Positions 9,734 through 19,161 of a DNA stretch of 64,000 nucleotides are shown here, piece after piece. The stretch is from an uncultured Verrucomicrobia subdivision 3 bacterium. Lineage in GTDB: Bacteria; Verrucomicrobiota; Verrucomicrobiia; Limisphaerales; UBA11358. The translations under genes and the position numbers were made by a program. Within the stretch, counting starts at the first letter, position 1. Each line of letters begins with the position of its first letter. The notes under the pieces are model-generated. The model searched no databases, had not been told where the DNA came from, and saw only the letters and a list, made by a program, of their open reading frames with translations. Where the stretch lies: NCBI GenBank assembly GCA_903944085.1, contig CAJAQO010000187.1:1-64000 (forward strand), read 5' to 3'.

Positions 9734-10516
9734 TCAGCGCTGGAGGTTGTTGCTCTGCTGCATCATTTCGTCGGCGGCCTGCACCGCCTTGGAATTCACT
9801 TCATACGCGCGCTGCGCGAGGATGAGATTCACCATTTCCTGCACCACGCTCACGTTGGAAAGTTCGAGCGATCCCTGCTGCAATTCGCCAAAGCCGTTTT
9901 GCGCGGGGTCGCCGAGCTCGGGCGTGCCGGACGCGCTGGTTTCCTTGTAGAGATTATGGCCCACGGCATCCAGCCCGCCGGGGTTGATAAACCGCGCGAG
10001 CTGGATTTGAAAATTTGTGTTGCCGCTCGCCGTCGTGTAAGTCGCCGCGCCGCTCGCGGTGATGGTGATGCCCGTGGTGCCGGCGGGCACCGGTTGAAAA
10101 CCGCCCTGCACGGGATAGCCGTCGCTCGTGACCACGCGGCCCTGCGAATCTGTCTTGAACGAGCCATCGCGCGTATAGCTGAGCGTGCCGTCGGGCATCT
10201 GCACTTCAAAAAATCCATTGCCCTGGATCGCGATGTCGAGGTTGTTGCCGGTCTGGGTCAGATCGCCCTGCGTGAACAGTCGTTCCGTGGCCACCGGCGT
10301 TGAGCCTTGGCCGACCTGCAAGCTCGACGGCAACTGGTTGCCGCCGCCCTGCTGCGAGCCGGCTTCCCGCGTGTTCTGGTAAAGCAGATCCTGAAACTGC
10401 AGCTTGGTCATCTTGTAACCCGTCGTGTTCGTGTTGGCGAGGTTGTTGGAGATGACATCCAGGTTCATCTGCTGGGATTGCATGCCGGAGGCGGCGGAGT
10501 AAAGGGCGCGAAGCAT
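9734..10516 (-). CDS. flgG: Flagellar distal rod protein FlgG
   Basis: MLRALYSAASGMQSQQMNLDVISNNLANTNTTGYKMTKLQFQDLLYQ; C-terminus LSNVSVVQEMVNLILAQRAYEVNSKAVQAADEMM. Confidence 0.96.
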   Translation of the reverse strand: MLRALYSAASGMQSQQMNLDVISNNLANTNTTGYKMTKLQFQDLLYQNTREAGSQQGGGNQLPSSLQVGQGSTPVATERLFTQGDLTQTGNNLDIAIQGNGFFEVQMPDGTLSYTRDGSFKTDSQGRVVTSDGYPVQGGFQPVPAGTTGITITASGAATYTTASGNTNFQIQLARFINPGGLDAVGHNLYKETSASGTPELGDPAQNGFGELQQGSLELSNVSVVQEMVNLILAQRAYEVNSKAVQAADEMMQQSNNLQR

Positions 10517-10524
10517 AAATTAAT

Positions 10525-11271
10525 TCAGGTTGTGCCGCTGAGATCCGCGATGGATTTGGTCATGCGGTCGCTTTGCATCGTCATGACTTTCTGGTTCGTT
10601 TCGAACATGCGCATGGAAGTGATCAAGCTGCCCATCGCCATCATGGGCGAGGTGTTGGACGCTTCCACAAAACCCTGCCGCACGCTGGTGGTCGTGGAAG
10701 TTTGCGGCTGCGCCAGCGGGCTGTCCGCGCGGAAAAAACCGCCGCTCCCCATTGTCAGCGCCTGCTGGTTGGCGAATTCCGTGATGGCCAGCTTGCCTTT
10801 CGAGTCCGGCCCCTGGCTGACTTCGCCCTCGGGAGAAATGTTGATCGTCGCGGAATTATTTGGATCAAACGTCAACGAGCCGCCATCGCCCACGACCGGA
10901 TAACCCTGCTTGGTGGTGAGCTGACCCTGGGCATTGAGCTGAAACTCGCCGTCGCGCGTGTAGCCATTGGAACCGTCCGGCAATTGCACGGTGAAGAAAC
11001 CCGGCCCTTCGAGCGCCACATCCAGATTGCCGCCCGTGGTCTTGAGTTCGCCCTGCGAGAAATTGGTGCCGGTGCCGGCGAATGGAATCACGAAGTTTTT
11101 GCCCGCCGCGCCGGGCGTGGCGGCCGCCAGACCGGCTTGCACGGCGGAAAAGCTGATCACCTGCTGCCGCGCGCCGGGAATGGAGGCCCGGGAAAGATTC
11201 TGCGCCACCATATCCTGCCAGCGCTCGGTGGCGTTCATGGCGGCGGCAGCGGAATAGAGACTGACATCCAT
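10525..11271 (-). CDS. flgF: Flagellar basal-body rod protein (FlgF-like)
   Basis: MDVSLYSAAAAMNATERWQDMVAQNLSRASIPGARQ...GGNLDVALEGPGFFTVQLPDGSNGYTRDGEFQLNAQGQL; adjacent to flgG. Confidence 0.85.
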   Translation of the reverse strand: MDVSLYSAAAAMNATERWQDMVAQNLSRASIPGARQQVISFSAVQAGLAAATPGAAGKNFVIPFAGTGTNFSQGELKTTGGNLDVALEGPGFFTVQLPDGSNGYTRDGEFQLNAQGQLTTKQGYPVVGDGGSLTFDPNNSATINISPEGEVSQGPDSKGKLAITEFANQQALTMGSGGFFRADSPLAQPQTSTTTSVRQGFVEASNTSPMMAMGSLITSMRMFETNQKVMTMQSDRMTKSIADLSGTT

Positions 11272-11374
11272 ACGCCAGACGAATAGCAACGACTGTGCCA
11301 CCGTGAAATTCCCTTGATTTTACAAGGGTTTGAACCGGCGAAGGGAAAATGTTACCGGCGCAAAAGCGGAGCCA

Positions 11375-11989
11375 CTAGGCAAGTTTGTCGTCGTGCCGCC
11401 ACGGCTGTTCCGCCCGGCCGGCGCGGAAAACGAACAGCAAGGCACCCAGCGCGCCCAAAGCCAGCGAACTTGGTTCGGGTGTCGTTGTCGGCGTGATCGA
11501 AATGCCGGTAATGCCATACACGGAACCAACATCAGCGTTGGCTGTGGCATTGAACAGCGTCGTGGCATCCGTGGCGGTGGTCAGAAAATCATATTCATAC
11601 CATCCCTCAGCGCGGACGGCGACGCTGCTATTGCCAAAATGGACATTGTAATCCAAATAACCGGGAGTCTGTGGATCATAACCTGCAAATCCCCAAAAAT
11701 TGACATCATAAATCGTTCCCGGAGTGGTGGCGACCAACTGGCTTAAACCAAGATAGGTTTCATAACCAACATTCTGGCCGGCATAATAATTGAAGTTACT
11801 ATTGGGTCCGCCGTTTTGAATCCATGGCCCGCCGGGAGGTGCCAAGATATTATCGTAGATGACAGTCCAATCGTTGAAACTGCCGCCGCCGTCGGCAAAG
11901 CTGCCGTTGAGGATCAAGTTGCTTTGAGCCACCGCCGAAGTCATCCCCAGCAATGTAATCATCATCCCCGATAAGATCTCAGTTTTCAT
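11375..11989 (-). CDS. PEP-CTERM sorting-domain secreted protein
   Basis: Signal peptide plus C-terminal TTTPEPSSLALGALGALLFVFRAGRA (PEP motif, TM helix, basic tail). Confidence 0.88.
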   Translation of the reverse strand: MKTEILSGMMITLLGMTSAVAQSNLILNGSFADGGGSFNDWTVIYDNILAPPGGPWIQNGGPNSNFNYYAGQNVGYETYLGLSQLVATTPGTIYDVNFWGFAGYDPQTPGYLDYNVHFGNSSVAVRAEGWYEYDFLTTATDATTLFNATANADVGSVYGITGISITPTTTPEPSSLALGALGALLFVFRAGRAEQPWRHDDKLA

Positions 11990-12068
11990 AGTGAGCCTTT
12001 CTACCAGACGACACTAATCCTCCGCCAAAAAATGGCAAGAGAAACTTTTGGGCGGAAACGCGCGGCGG

Positions 12069-12410
12069 TTAGGCGGCGGGTGCCGGCTCGTCATACACGC
12101 AGGCAAGGTCCATGATCTGGCCGCAGGTGCATTGGATGCGCAGATGCGTCACGCGGTTGCCGTCGCGCTGGACAGTCACGCGCGGCTCGCAGGTTTTTTT
12201 CTCGGCCCCGTTGGCGCCGTGCAGCGCGGCCGGCCGCAGCGGTTCGAGGGATTGAAACGCGGACGAGTTGACCACGCCGCCGGCTTTCTCGCCGGCTTTG
12301 CCATTGGCCTGGCCGTGACTGTTGAGCACGGCCACGCGGAACTCACGCGCGACGGGCGGCGCGGGCGCGGCGGTGAGCGGCACAAAAGAGTCGGAAGGCT
12401 GCGAGGTCAT
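12069..12410 (-). CDS. Small protein with C-terminal CxCG motif, downstream of motB
   Basis: MTSQPSDSFVPL...RVTVQRDGNRVTHLRIQCTCGQIMDLACVYDEPAPAA; start overlaps motB stop. Confidence 0.65.
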   Translation of the reverse strand: MTSQPSDSFVPLTAAPAPPVAREFRVAVLNSHGQANGKAGEKAGGVVNSSAFQSLEPLRPAALHGANGAEKKTCEPRVTVQRDGNRVTHLRIQCTCGQIMDLACVYDEPAPAA

Positions 12411-13177
12411 TGGGCAATGTCGGAAGAAATGGCCTCCGGCAGATTGTTGATAGTGTCCTTGATCTTGACGAGCACGGTGACGCGGCGATTGGCCTCGTCG
12501 GCGGGCACGGTGTCGGGCATCGGCACGGTGTCGGCAAACCCGGAGACTTTGCAGATCTGCGCGGTGTCCACGCCGCCTTCGATGATCTTGCGGCGGGCGG
12601 CGTTGGCGCGCTCGGTGGAGAGTTCCCATTTGTGCAGCGCCTCGCGCGCGGCCACGGCGGCGGTGCCGGTGTGGCCTTCCAACTCGATGCGGAAATGTGT
12701 GTAGCGCGCAATCTCCCAAGCCAGCGTGTTGAACACCCACGCGCCGTAATCGGTGAACACGTCGGTGTCGGGATTAAAAATGGGTTTCTGCGAGCGGTCA
12801 AAAACATTGATGCTCAAGCCCTCGGTGGTCACATCAATTTTCACCGGCGCCTGGCCGGTTTCCTGGTCCTTGAAAAGTTTGGCGAGGTCTTCGCTCAAAT
12901 GGTGCATGGCTTCCATTTCGATGGCAGAGATGGAGGAGAATTTCCCCTGCTGCTTGTAAGTGCTGGAGGCATCCTTGTTCGGAATGACGCCGGTGGACTC
13001 CTTGGTGACAGAGGAAAAAGGATTGCGGAAGGCGCGCTCGACGGCGTCCTTAATTTTCTGGTCCTGCGACGTCAGCCACAGGCACAGGAACAAGGCCATC
13101 ATCGCCGTGACGAAATCCGCGTAGGCGACTTTCCACGAACCGCCGCTGTGTCCGCCGTCATGTTTTTTTTTAGCCAT
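12407..13177 (-). CDS. motB: Flagellar motor protein MotB
   Basis: GGSWKVAYADFVTAMMALFLCLWLTSQDQKIKDAV plus OmpA-like IELEGHTGTAAVAAREALHKWELSTERANAARRKII. Confidence 0.95.
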   Translation of the reverse strand: MAKKKHDGGHSGGSWKVAYADFVTAMMALFLCLWLTSQDQKIKDAVERAFRNPFSSVTKESTGVIPNKDASSTYKQQGKFSSISAIEMEAMHHLSEDLAKLFKDQETGQAPVKIDVTTEGLSINVFDRSQKPIFNPDTDVFTDYGAWVFNTLAWEIARYTHFRIELEGHTGTAAVAAREALHKWELSTERANAARRKIIEGGVDTAQICKVSGFADTVPMPDTVPADEANRRVTVLVKIKDTINNLPEAISSDIAQ

Positions 13178-13186
13178 GACGGGAAA

Positions 13187-14056
13187 TCATTTGCCAGCTT
13201 TCATGGCCTTGAACATCTGCTCCAACTCCTCGAGCGAGGGCCGGAATTCGCTGGCCAAACCGCGCCGGCCCAATTCTACGGCGGTGACCGGGGCCATGCC
13301 GTTGGCAAAGCCCGTGACGCAGGCCGCGATGCAACGGGTGAAATCCAGTTCCGATTCGCCGACAAACTCAAGATTGGTTGCCAGCGGTCCCATGAAACCG
13401 TAGGCCAGCAAAATGCCGAGAAACGTGCCGACGAGCGCGGCGGCCACATGCGTGCCGATGTCTTCCACCGCGCCGCCGATGGATGCCATCGTGATCACAA
13501 TGCCCAAAACGGCGGCGACGATGCCGAAGCCCGGCATCGAGTCGCCCGTCTTTTGCAGCACGGAAACCGGCGCGTGATGCTCGGTCTCGAGCCGGTCAAT
13601 TTCTGCATCCAGCAGCAGCCGAAGCTGGTCGGGCTTGATCTTGCCGTCAATGATCGGCCGCAGCGCGCCGCACAGAAATTCGACCGCGTGCTGGTTGTTG
13701 GAGAAGCGGGGATATTTTTTGAACACGGAACTTTTCTGCGGATCCAAAACGTGTTCTTCCAGTGCGATCATGCCGTTGCGGCGGCCGAGCAGAAACAGTT
13801 CGTAAAGCACTTTCAGCAAATCCTCGTAAGAAGCGCGGTTGTGCGGTGCGCCCTTGAGGCAATTGCCCAAGCCCTTGACAATGTCCATCAGCACTTTTTT
13901 CGGCGACATGATGATGAGCGATCCCGCCGCGCCGCCGGCGATGATCAGCACTTCGTTCACAAACGCATCGAGCAGCACTTTCATGTGCCCGCCTTCCATC
14001 ACGAAGCCGCCGAAAACACAGACGAACACCGTGGCCACGCCGATGAGAATGATCAT
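13187..14056 (-). CDS. motA: Flagellar motor stator protein MotA
   Basis: MIILIGVATVFVCVFGGFVMEGGHMKVLL...PGFGIVAAVLGIVITMASIGG...HVAAALVGTFLGILLAYGFMGPLA. Confidence 0.95.
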   Translation of the reverse strand: MIILIGVATVFVCVFGGFVMEGGHMKVLLDAFVNEVLIIAGGAAGSLIIMSPKKVLMDIVKGLGNCLKGAPHNRASYEDLLKVLYELFLLGRRNGMIALEEHVLDPQKSSVFKKYPRFSNNQHAVEFLCGALRPIIDGKIKPDQLRLLLDAEIDRLETEHHAPVSVLQKTGDSMPGFGIVAAVLGIVITMASIGGAVEDIGTHVAAALVGTFLGILLAYGFMGPLATNLEFVGESELDFTRCIAACVTGFANGMAPVTAVELGRRGLASEFRPSLEELEQMFKAMKAGK

Positions 14057-14904
14057 GCTGGCCTGCTGGTTGTGGCCTGCTGGGACAGGCCGGATTCAAA
14101 GCGTTGCAGATAGGAGCGGATGGCCAGGATGGCCTGCGCGTGAATCTGGCAGATGCGGGATTCGGTGAGATTGAACACCTCGGCGATTTCGCGGAGGTGC
14201 ATGTCTTCAATGTAATAAAGCGCGAGCACTTTGCGCTGCATTTCCGGCAGTTCCTTCAGCCGCGCGAAAATCACCTGCTTGAGTTCGTTGTTGGAAACTT
14301 TTTCCAGCGGCCCTTCGCTCGTGTGGTCGGCGATCACTTCGTAAAGCGGGCCACTGTCGCCGTCGTCGGAAGAATTCACCGCGTCCAGACAGACAAAGGC
14401 GGCGGGCCGGACTTCATCCAGCAGCTCTTCATATTCTGTCACTGACATGTTCATGGCCTTGGCCATCTGCGCCTCGTTCGGCGTCTTGCCCAATTTTTGT
14501 TCCAGCTCGCCCAGCACGGTTTTGATCCGCCGCGCTTTTTCGTGAATGGTCCGCGGCACCCAGTCCATGCGGCGCAGTTCGTCCAGCATGGCGCCGCGCA
14601 CACGCACGCGCGCGTAAGTTTCAAACGAAGTGCCGCAGGCGGGATTGTAATTGCGCAGCGCCTGCAGCAAACCGATCAAGCCGACGCTGTAAAGATCATC
14701 GTGGTCCACATGTTCCGGCAAAGTCATGGCCAGCCGGCCCATGACGGCGGACACGAGCGGCAGATATTTTTGGACGAGCGCATTCTCGGTGTCAGCGTTG
14801 GTGGCGGTGGTCTGCTGATGGTAGCGCTGCCACAGTTCCTGCGCCATCATGCCGGAGGGGATCGGCGCGGCGGTTTCCACGGGGGCGGCGGTCAAGGTGC
14901 TCAT
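14053..14904 (-). CDS. fliA: Flagellar-type RNA polymerase sigma factor (FliA/WhiG)
   Basis: LVQKYLPLVSAVMGRLAMTLPEHVDHDDLYSVGLIGLLQALRNY...VRVRGAMLDELRRMDWVPRTIHEKARRI...EIAEVFNLTESRICQIHAQAI. Confidence 0.94.
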   Translation of the reverse strand: MSTLTAAPVETAAPIPSGMMAQELWQRYHQQTTATNADTENALVQKYLPLVSAVMGRLAMTLPEHVDHDDLYSVGLIGLLQALRNYNPACGTSFETYARVRVRGAMLDELRRMDWVPRTIHEKARRIKTVLGELEQKLGKTPNEAQMAKAMNMSVTEYEELLDEVRPAAFVCLDAVNSSDDGDSGPLYEVIADHTSEGPLEKVSNNELKQVIFARLKELPEMQRKVLALYYIEDMHLREIAEVFNLTESRICQIHAQAILAIRSYLQRFESGLSQQATTSRPA

Positions 14905-15140
14905 ACTTTAGCGGTCGTTTTGGTTTCGGACGCTTGGGCGCGGGCGCGGCGCTGTTGCTCCAGGGCGTCGGTCAGGCCGGTGAGCCACATCTGGCCGCAC
15001 CAGCGGGCTAGCACGCCGCCCACCAAGGCAGTCACACAGGCGTGCCAGAACAGCGTGGCCCCGGTGCAATCCCCGGCCAGGCTGCTGCCCGCGCCGAGAA
15101 CAAATCCCGCCATCGCTCCAAGAATCATCATTGACTTCAT
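14901..15140 (-). CDS. Small predicted membrane protein (79 aa) coupled to fliA
   Basis: MKSMMILGAMAGFVLGAGSSLAGDCTGATLFWHACVTALVGGVLARWCGQMW...; 4-nt overlap with the fliA start. Confidence 0.6.
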   Translation of the reverse strand: MKSMMILGAMAGFVLGAGSSLAGDCTGATLFWHACVTALVGGVLARWCGQMWLTGLTDALEQQRRARAQASETKTTAKV

Positions 15141-15214
15141 ACTCGTGAACCTTGTTTAGCAAAACCTTTGCCAGCCGTTTTGGGAAGTGAGGCGACCCGC
15201 AGAATCGCCAATGT

Positions 15215-16228
15215 TCACCGCAGATTTTTGTGCGGGAATAAAAGTGAGGACGCCGCGCGGTGAAATTCACCGGGAATTTTTTGCCCCCCGGCCAGCCAGC
15301 CCAACGAGCAATTTGTGCCCAACACAAAATTCCACAATTTCACGCGGCGATGCTCCTCGTCGAGGTGCGTGAAAATCAAATCCTCCGGCATCAGCGGCGC
15401 AAACACGTTGAACTGTTCGAACAGCAGCGTCGTTTCGTAGGCGGCGTTGAGCACCAGATGAATGTGCGGCGCGGGCAGCGACGACAACTGTTCCCGCAGC
15501 GCCTTCATGCCCGCGGCGCTGTGACCGTCCACGCCGGGCAAATCCACCAGCAATAATTCTTCGCCGCCGTCGGCGCCGTTCCAAAATCGTTCCGCCGGCA
15601 CGCCGATCATTTCGCAGTGCAGCGAAAGAAATTCCGCCGTGTTCGCGGTCTCGCCATCCAGCCGCCAGACCCGCGCGCGATGCTCGCCGCGCAGCACGGC
15701 GGACGTCAGCCATTTGCAAAGCGCCGTGGTTTTGCCCGAACCGGGCGGGCCGATGAAAACGTGCGGCCGACCGGTGCCATCTTCTTCGTGGCGCGGCGGA
15801 CGCCAGAACGTGGCCAGCGTGTCGCGCACCGCCGACCATTCGGCGATGGGCATTTCCGGCGGCTTCGGGCCATGCATCGTGCGCAGTTTTAATTCCAGCC
15901 GGTCGGAAAATTCCGGCAGCAGGCCCAGCGATTCCAGCCACGCAATGCTGCGCCAACGGTGCGCCGCGCGCGGCGGCGGCAATTCCATTTCCTCCTCGAA
16001 TTTTTCACCGAACGGCACATACGCATCCACGCCCGCCGGCACCGCATGCCGCGGTTTTTCCGGCACGCACGCCGTCACCTCGATCTGGCCGGCGCGCTGC
16101 AGCAGCCGCGCCAAACCGCTGGCCGGCAGCTTGCGCACGCTCGTGATGACCGCTTCCGGCCCGAGATTTTTCTGCACGAGCTGGACAGCGTCCTCGGCGT
16201 TTTCAGCGATGAAGGAAGAGGATTTCAT
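15215..16228 (-). CDS. flhF: FlhF-like SRP-family GTPase (divergent)
   Basis: MKSSSFIAENAEDAVQLVQKNLGPEAVITSVRKLP; FIGPPGSGKTTALCKWL Walker A; DLIFTHLDEE; adjacent to flhA. Confidence 0.8.
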   Translation of the reverse strand: MKSSSFIAENAEDAVQLVQKNLGPEAVITSVRKLPASGLARLLQRAGQIEVTACVPEKPRHAVPAGVDAYVPFGEKFEEEMELPPPRAAHRWRSIAWLESLGLLPEFSDRLELKLRTMHGPKPPEMPIAEWSAVRDTLATFWRPPRHEEDGTGRPHVFIGPPGSGKTTALCKWLTSAVLRGEHRARVWRLDGETANTAEFLSLHCEMIGVPAERFWNGADGGEELLLVDLPGVDGHSAAGMKALREQLSSLPAPHIHLVLNAAYETTLLFEQFNVFAPLMPEDLIFTHLDEEHRRVKLWNFVLGTNCSLGWLAGGQKIPGEFHRAASSLLFPHKNLR

Positions 16229-16235
16229 TTACGAA

Positions 16236-18362
16236 TCAGGCTTCGAGACAGGGAATCACCGCCGCATTTTGCACCTGCACGCGCGGCGGAATTTCCGCGT
16301 AGGACAACACCTGCAAATCATTGAATGTGTTTTCAAAAAACCGGCGGAAGGCCAGGCGCAACGCCGGCGCGCACAACACTACCGGCTGCTGGCCCGCCGC
16401 CAGCATCTGCTGGATGAACCGCGAGAGCGAATCAACCACATGCCGCGCGAGCCGCGGCTCGATGATGAGCGCCACTTCGCTGGCCGATTGCCGCACGCCT
16501 TGCGCGAGCTGCGCTTCGAGCTTCGGATCAATCGTGATGGCGCGCACGCTGCCGTTCTCCGTTTGAAACGGTTTCGACAACTGCGAGCCCAGCGCGCGGC
16601 GCGCATGCTCGGAAAGCTCGTCCGGATTTTTCGTGAACGCCGCGTAGTCGCCCACTTTTTCCAAAATGCCCGCGAGGTTGCGGATGGAAATTCCCTCGGC
16701 CAAAAGATTTTGCAAAATGCGCTGCACCTGGCCGATGGTCAACTGGCCGGGAATTAATTCGTTCACCACCGCCGGATGCGTCGTTTTCAAATTATCCAGC
16801 AGCGCCTGCACGTCCTGCCGCGTCAAAATTTCATGGCAATGCCGCCGCACGGTTTCGGACAAATGCGTGATCAGCACCGACGGCGCATCCACGACGGTGA
16901 ACCCGCTGACCTCGGCATTTTTGCGTTCCACTTCCGTGACCCACGTCGCCGGCAGTTGAAAAACCGGCTCCACGGTCGGCACGCCTTTGAGCACCACCTT
17001 GCTGTTCGTGGCGTTCATCGCGAGCCAATGCTGCGGCATGAGCTGGCTGCTGGCGATGGGATTACCCTTTAAAACAAAGCGATATTCGTTGTTGCCGAGC
17101 TGCAAATTATCGCGCAGCCGGATCGGCGGGATCAGCACGCCCATGTCCGACGCGAACGTGCGGCGCACGCCGGTGACGCGATCCAGCAAATCGCCGCCTT
17201 TTCCTTTGTCCGCCATCGGAATCAGGCCGTAGCCCAATTCGATTTGCAAGGTGTCGAGCGTAAGCAGCGTTTCAATTTTTTCCGCCGCCTTCGCCTCGGC
17301 GGCGGTGGCCGCGCCGGCCATCGGATTTTTGGTATCGGCCGATTTTCCATTCATGCCGCCGGAAGTATTGGACACATTGGCGGCCGCAAGTTCGGGCATG
17401 CCGTTTTTGTGAATGGAATAAGACAGCAAGCCGATGAGCGACGCCATGATGAGAAACGGCATCGTCGGCAGGCCCGGCACAATCGCCAGAAAGCCGAGCA
17501 TCACGGCGAGAATCGTCAAGGCTTTCGGATAAAATAACAGCTGGCGGCTCAATTCGCGGCCGAGATCGGCCTTGGACGTGGCGCGCGTCACCAAAATACC
17601 GGCGGCGACCGAAGTGATCAGCGCCGGCACTTGCGAAACCAAACCGTCGCCGATGGACAGCATCGTGAAACGCGAGAGCGCTTCGTTCATCGTCATGCCT
17701 TTTTGCATGATGCCGATGGCGAAGCCGCCGATGATGTTGATGAGCGTGATTAAAATCGCGGCAATCGCATCGCCGCGCACGAATTTGCTCGCACCGTCCA
17801 TCGCGCCGTAAAAATCCGCTTCTTCCTCGACGCCGCGCCGGCGGTTGCGCGCCTCGGTTTCATTGATCAAACCGGCGTTCAGCTCCGCGTCAATCGCCAT
17901 TTGTTTGCCGGGCATGGCGTCCAACGTGAACCGCGCCGCGACTTCCGCGATGCGCCCGGCGCCTTTCGTGATGACGATGAAATTGATTAAAACGAGAATG
18001 CAAAAAACGACCATGCCGACGACGTAATTGCCGCGCACGACGAAATTGCCGAACGATTCGATGATGTGCCCGGCGTAGCCATCAAGCAAAATAAGTCGCG
18101 TGGAAGCGACATTGAGCGCCAGCCGGTAAAGCGTGATGAACAGCAGCAAGGTTGGAAAGCCGGTAAATTCTGCCGGCGTGCGCAGGTAAAGAATGACCAG
18201 CAGCGTCAGCAGCGAAAGCCCGATGCTCACCGTCAACAGCAAGTCGAGCAAGAACGGCGGAATGGGCAGAATCAGCAGCAAGATCGTGCCGAAAAGCCCG
18301 AAAATCAGCCACAAATCGCCGTGGCGAAGCAGCTTTCGCATTCTGTCACTCAACGCGCCCAT
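16236..18362 (-). CDS. flhA: Flagellar export apparatus protein FlhA
   Basis: MKLL..FGLFGTILLLILPIPPFLLDLLLTVSIGLSLLTLLVILYLRTPAEFTGFPTLLLFITLYRLALNVASTRLIL; FHIPEP motif region KGAGRIAEVAARFTLDAMPGKQMAIDAELNAGLI. Confidence 0.97.
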   Translation of the reverse strand: MGALSDRMRKLLRHGDLWLIFGLFGTILLLILPIPPFLLDLLLTVSIGLSLLTLLVILYLRTPAEFTGFPTLLLFITLYRLALNVASTRLILLDGYAGHIIESFGNFVVRGNYVVGMVVFCILVLINFIVITKGAGRIAEVAARFTLDAMPGKQMAIDAELNAGLINETEARNRRRGVEEEADFYGAMDGASKFVRGDAIAAILITLINIIGGFAIGIMQKGMTMNEALSRFTMLSIGDGLVSQVPALITSVAAGILVTRATSKADLGRELSRQLLFYPKALTILAVMLGFLAIVPGLPTMPFLIMASLIGLLSYSIHKNGMPELAAANVSNTSGGMNGKSADTKNPMAGAATAAEAKAAEKIETLLTLDTLQIELGYGLIPMADKGKGGDLLDRVTGVRRTFASDMGVLIPPIRLRDNLQLGNNEYRFVLKGNPIASSQLMPQHWLAMNATNSKVVLKGVPTVEPVFQLPATWVTEVERKNAEVSGFTVVDAPSVLITHLSETVRRHCHEILTRQDVQALLDNLKTTHPAVVNELIPGQLTIGQVQRILQNLLAEGISIRNLAGILEKVGDYAAFTKNPDELSEHARRALGSQLSKPFQTENGSVRAITIDPKLEAQLAQGVRQSASEVALIIEPRLARHVVDSLSRFIQQMLAAGQQPVVLCAPALRLAFRRFFENTFNDLQVLSYAEIPPRVQVQNAAVIPCLEA

Positions 18363-18608
18363 GAGAATTCTTTCATCAAAATTAGTTGCCGCAAACGCTG
18401 CGGTTGGGCGGAAATTATTTGCCGCCAACAACGGATAAGCAGGAAGTTCGCCAAACCGAAATCATCGTCATTCCCGTTCGCATCCTCGTCTGCGTTTGGC
18501 CATTAAAACAAGTGAGGATGAGAATGAGGGATGACGATGAGCAGGATTCCCGGCGTCCACGAAGCGAGTTTGATTTGTCTTACGTGCGCGAACTTGGAAG
18601 AATTTGGC

Positions 18609-19151
18609 ATGGCAACCAGTTCCACCAACAAGGTCCGGCAGGCGCGCGCGCTGTGCGAGCAGGGCCAGTGGCCGGACGTGCTGGCGTTGGCACAAAAGTG
18701 GCACGCGGAAAATCCGGCGGACGCCAAGGCGTTGTTTTATCAAGGCGTCGCGCTCGCCGCCACGGGACATTTTGCGAACGCGGAAACGGCTTATCGCCGC
18801 GCGCTGAAATTGGATCCGGCGGATTTCAAGTGCTGGAACAACCTGGCGGCATTGTTGTTCGACTCGTTGAACCGGCCGGCGGATGCGGTGCAATGTCTGG
18901 CCCAGGCGCTGAAGCTCGATCCCGGCAACAAACTGGGCTGGGCCAATCTCGCCAGCATGCACGGCCAGCTGGGCCGGCATGTGCAGGCGCGCGTCTGCGC
19001 CGAGCGCGCGCTCGAACTCGATCCGGAAATGGTCGAAGCCCAGTTGCATCGCGCCCGCGCGGCGCAAATGCTCGGCCAGACCGAGATTGTCCGCGCCGCG
19101 AGCGAGGCGCTGGCGCAGTTGCCGCCGGAAAAATTTCGCCGCACGCGGTGA
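18609..19151 (+). CDS. Tetratricopeptide-repeat protein
   Basis: Repeated TPR pattern FYQGVALAATGHFANAETAYRRALKLDPADFKCWNNLAALLFD...; alternative start at 18531. Confidence 0.8.
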   Translation: MATSSTNKVRQARALCEQGQWPDVLALAQKWHAENPADAKALFYQGVALAATGHFANAETAYRRALKLDPADFKCWNNLAALLFDSLNRPADAVQCLAQALKLDPGNKLGWANLASMHGQLGRHVQARVCAERALELDPEMVEAQLHRARAAQMLGQTEIVRAASEALAQLPPEKFRRTR

Positions 19152-19161
19152 TCAAAATCAA

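Noticed and set aside
12410-14113. 567-aa plus-strand ORF opposite motB/motA
   Set aside because: Spans two unrelated genes on the other strand; typical high-GC shadow ORF.
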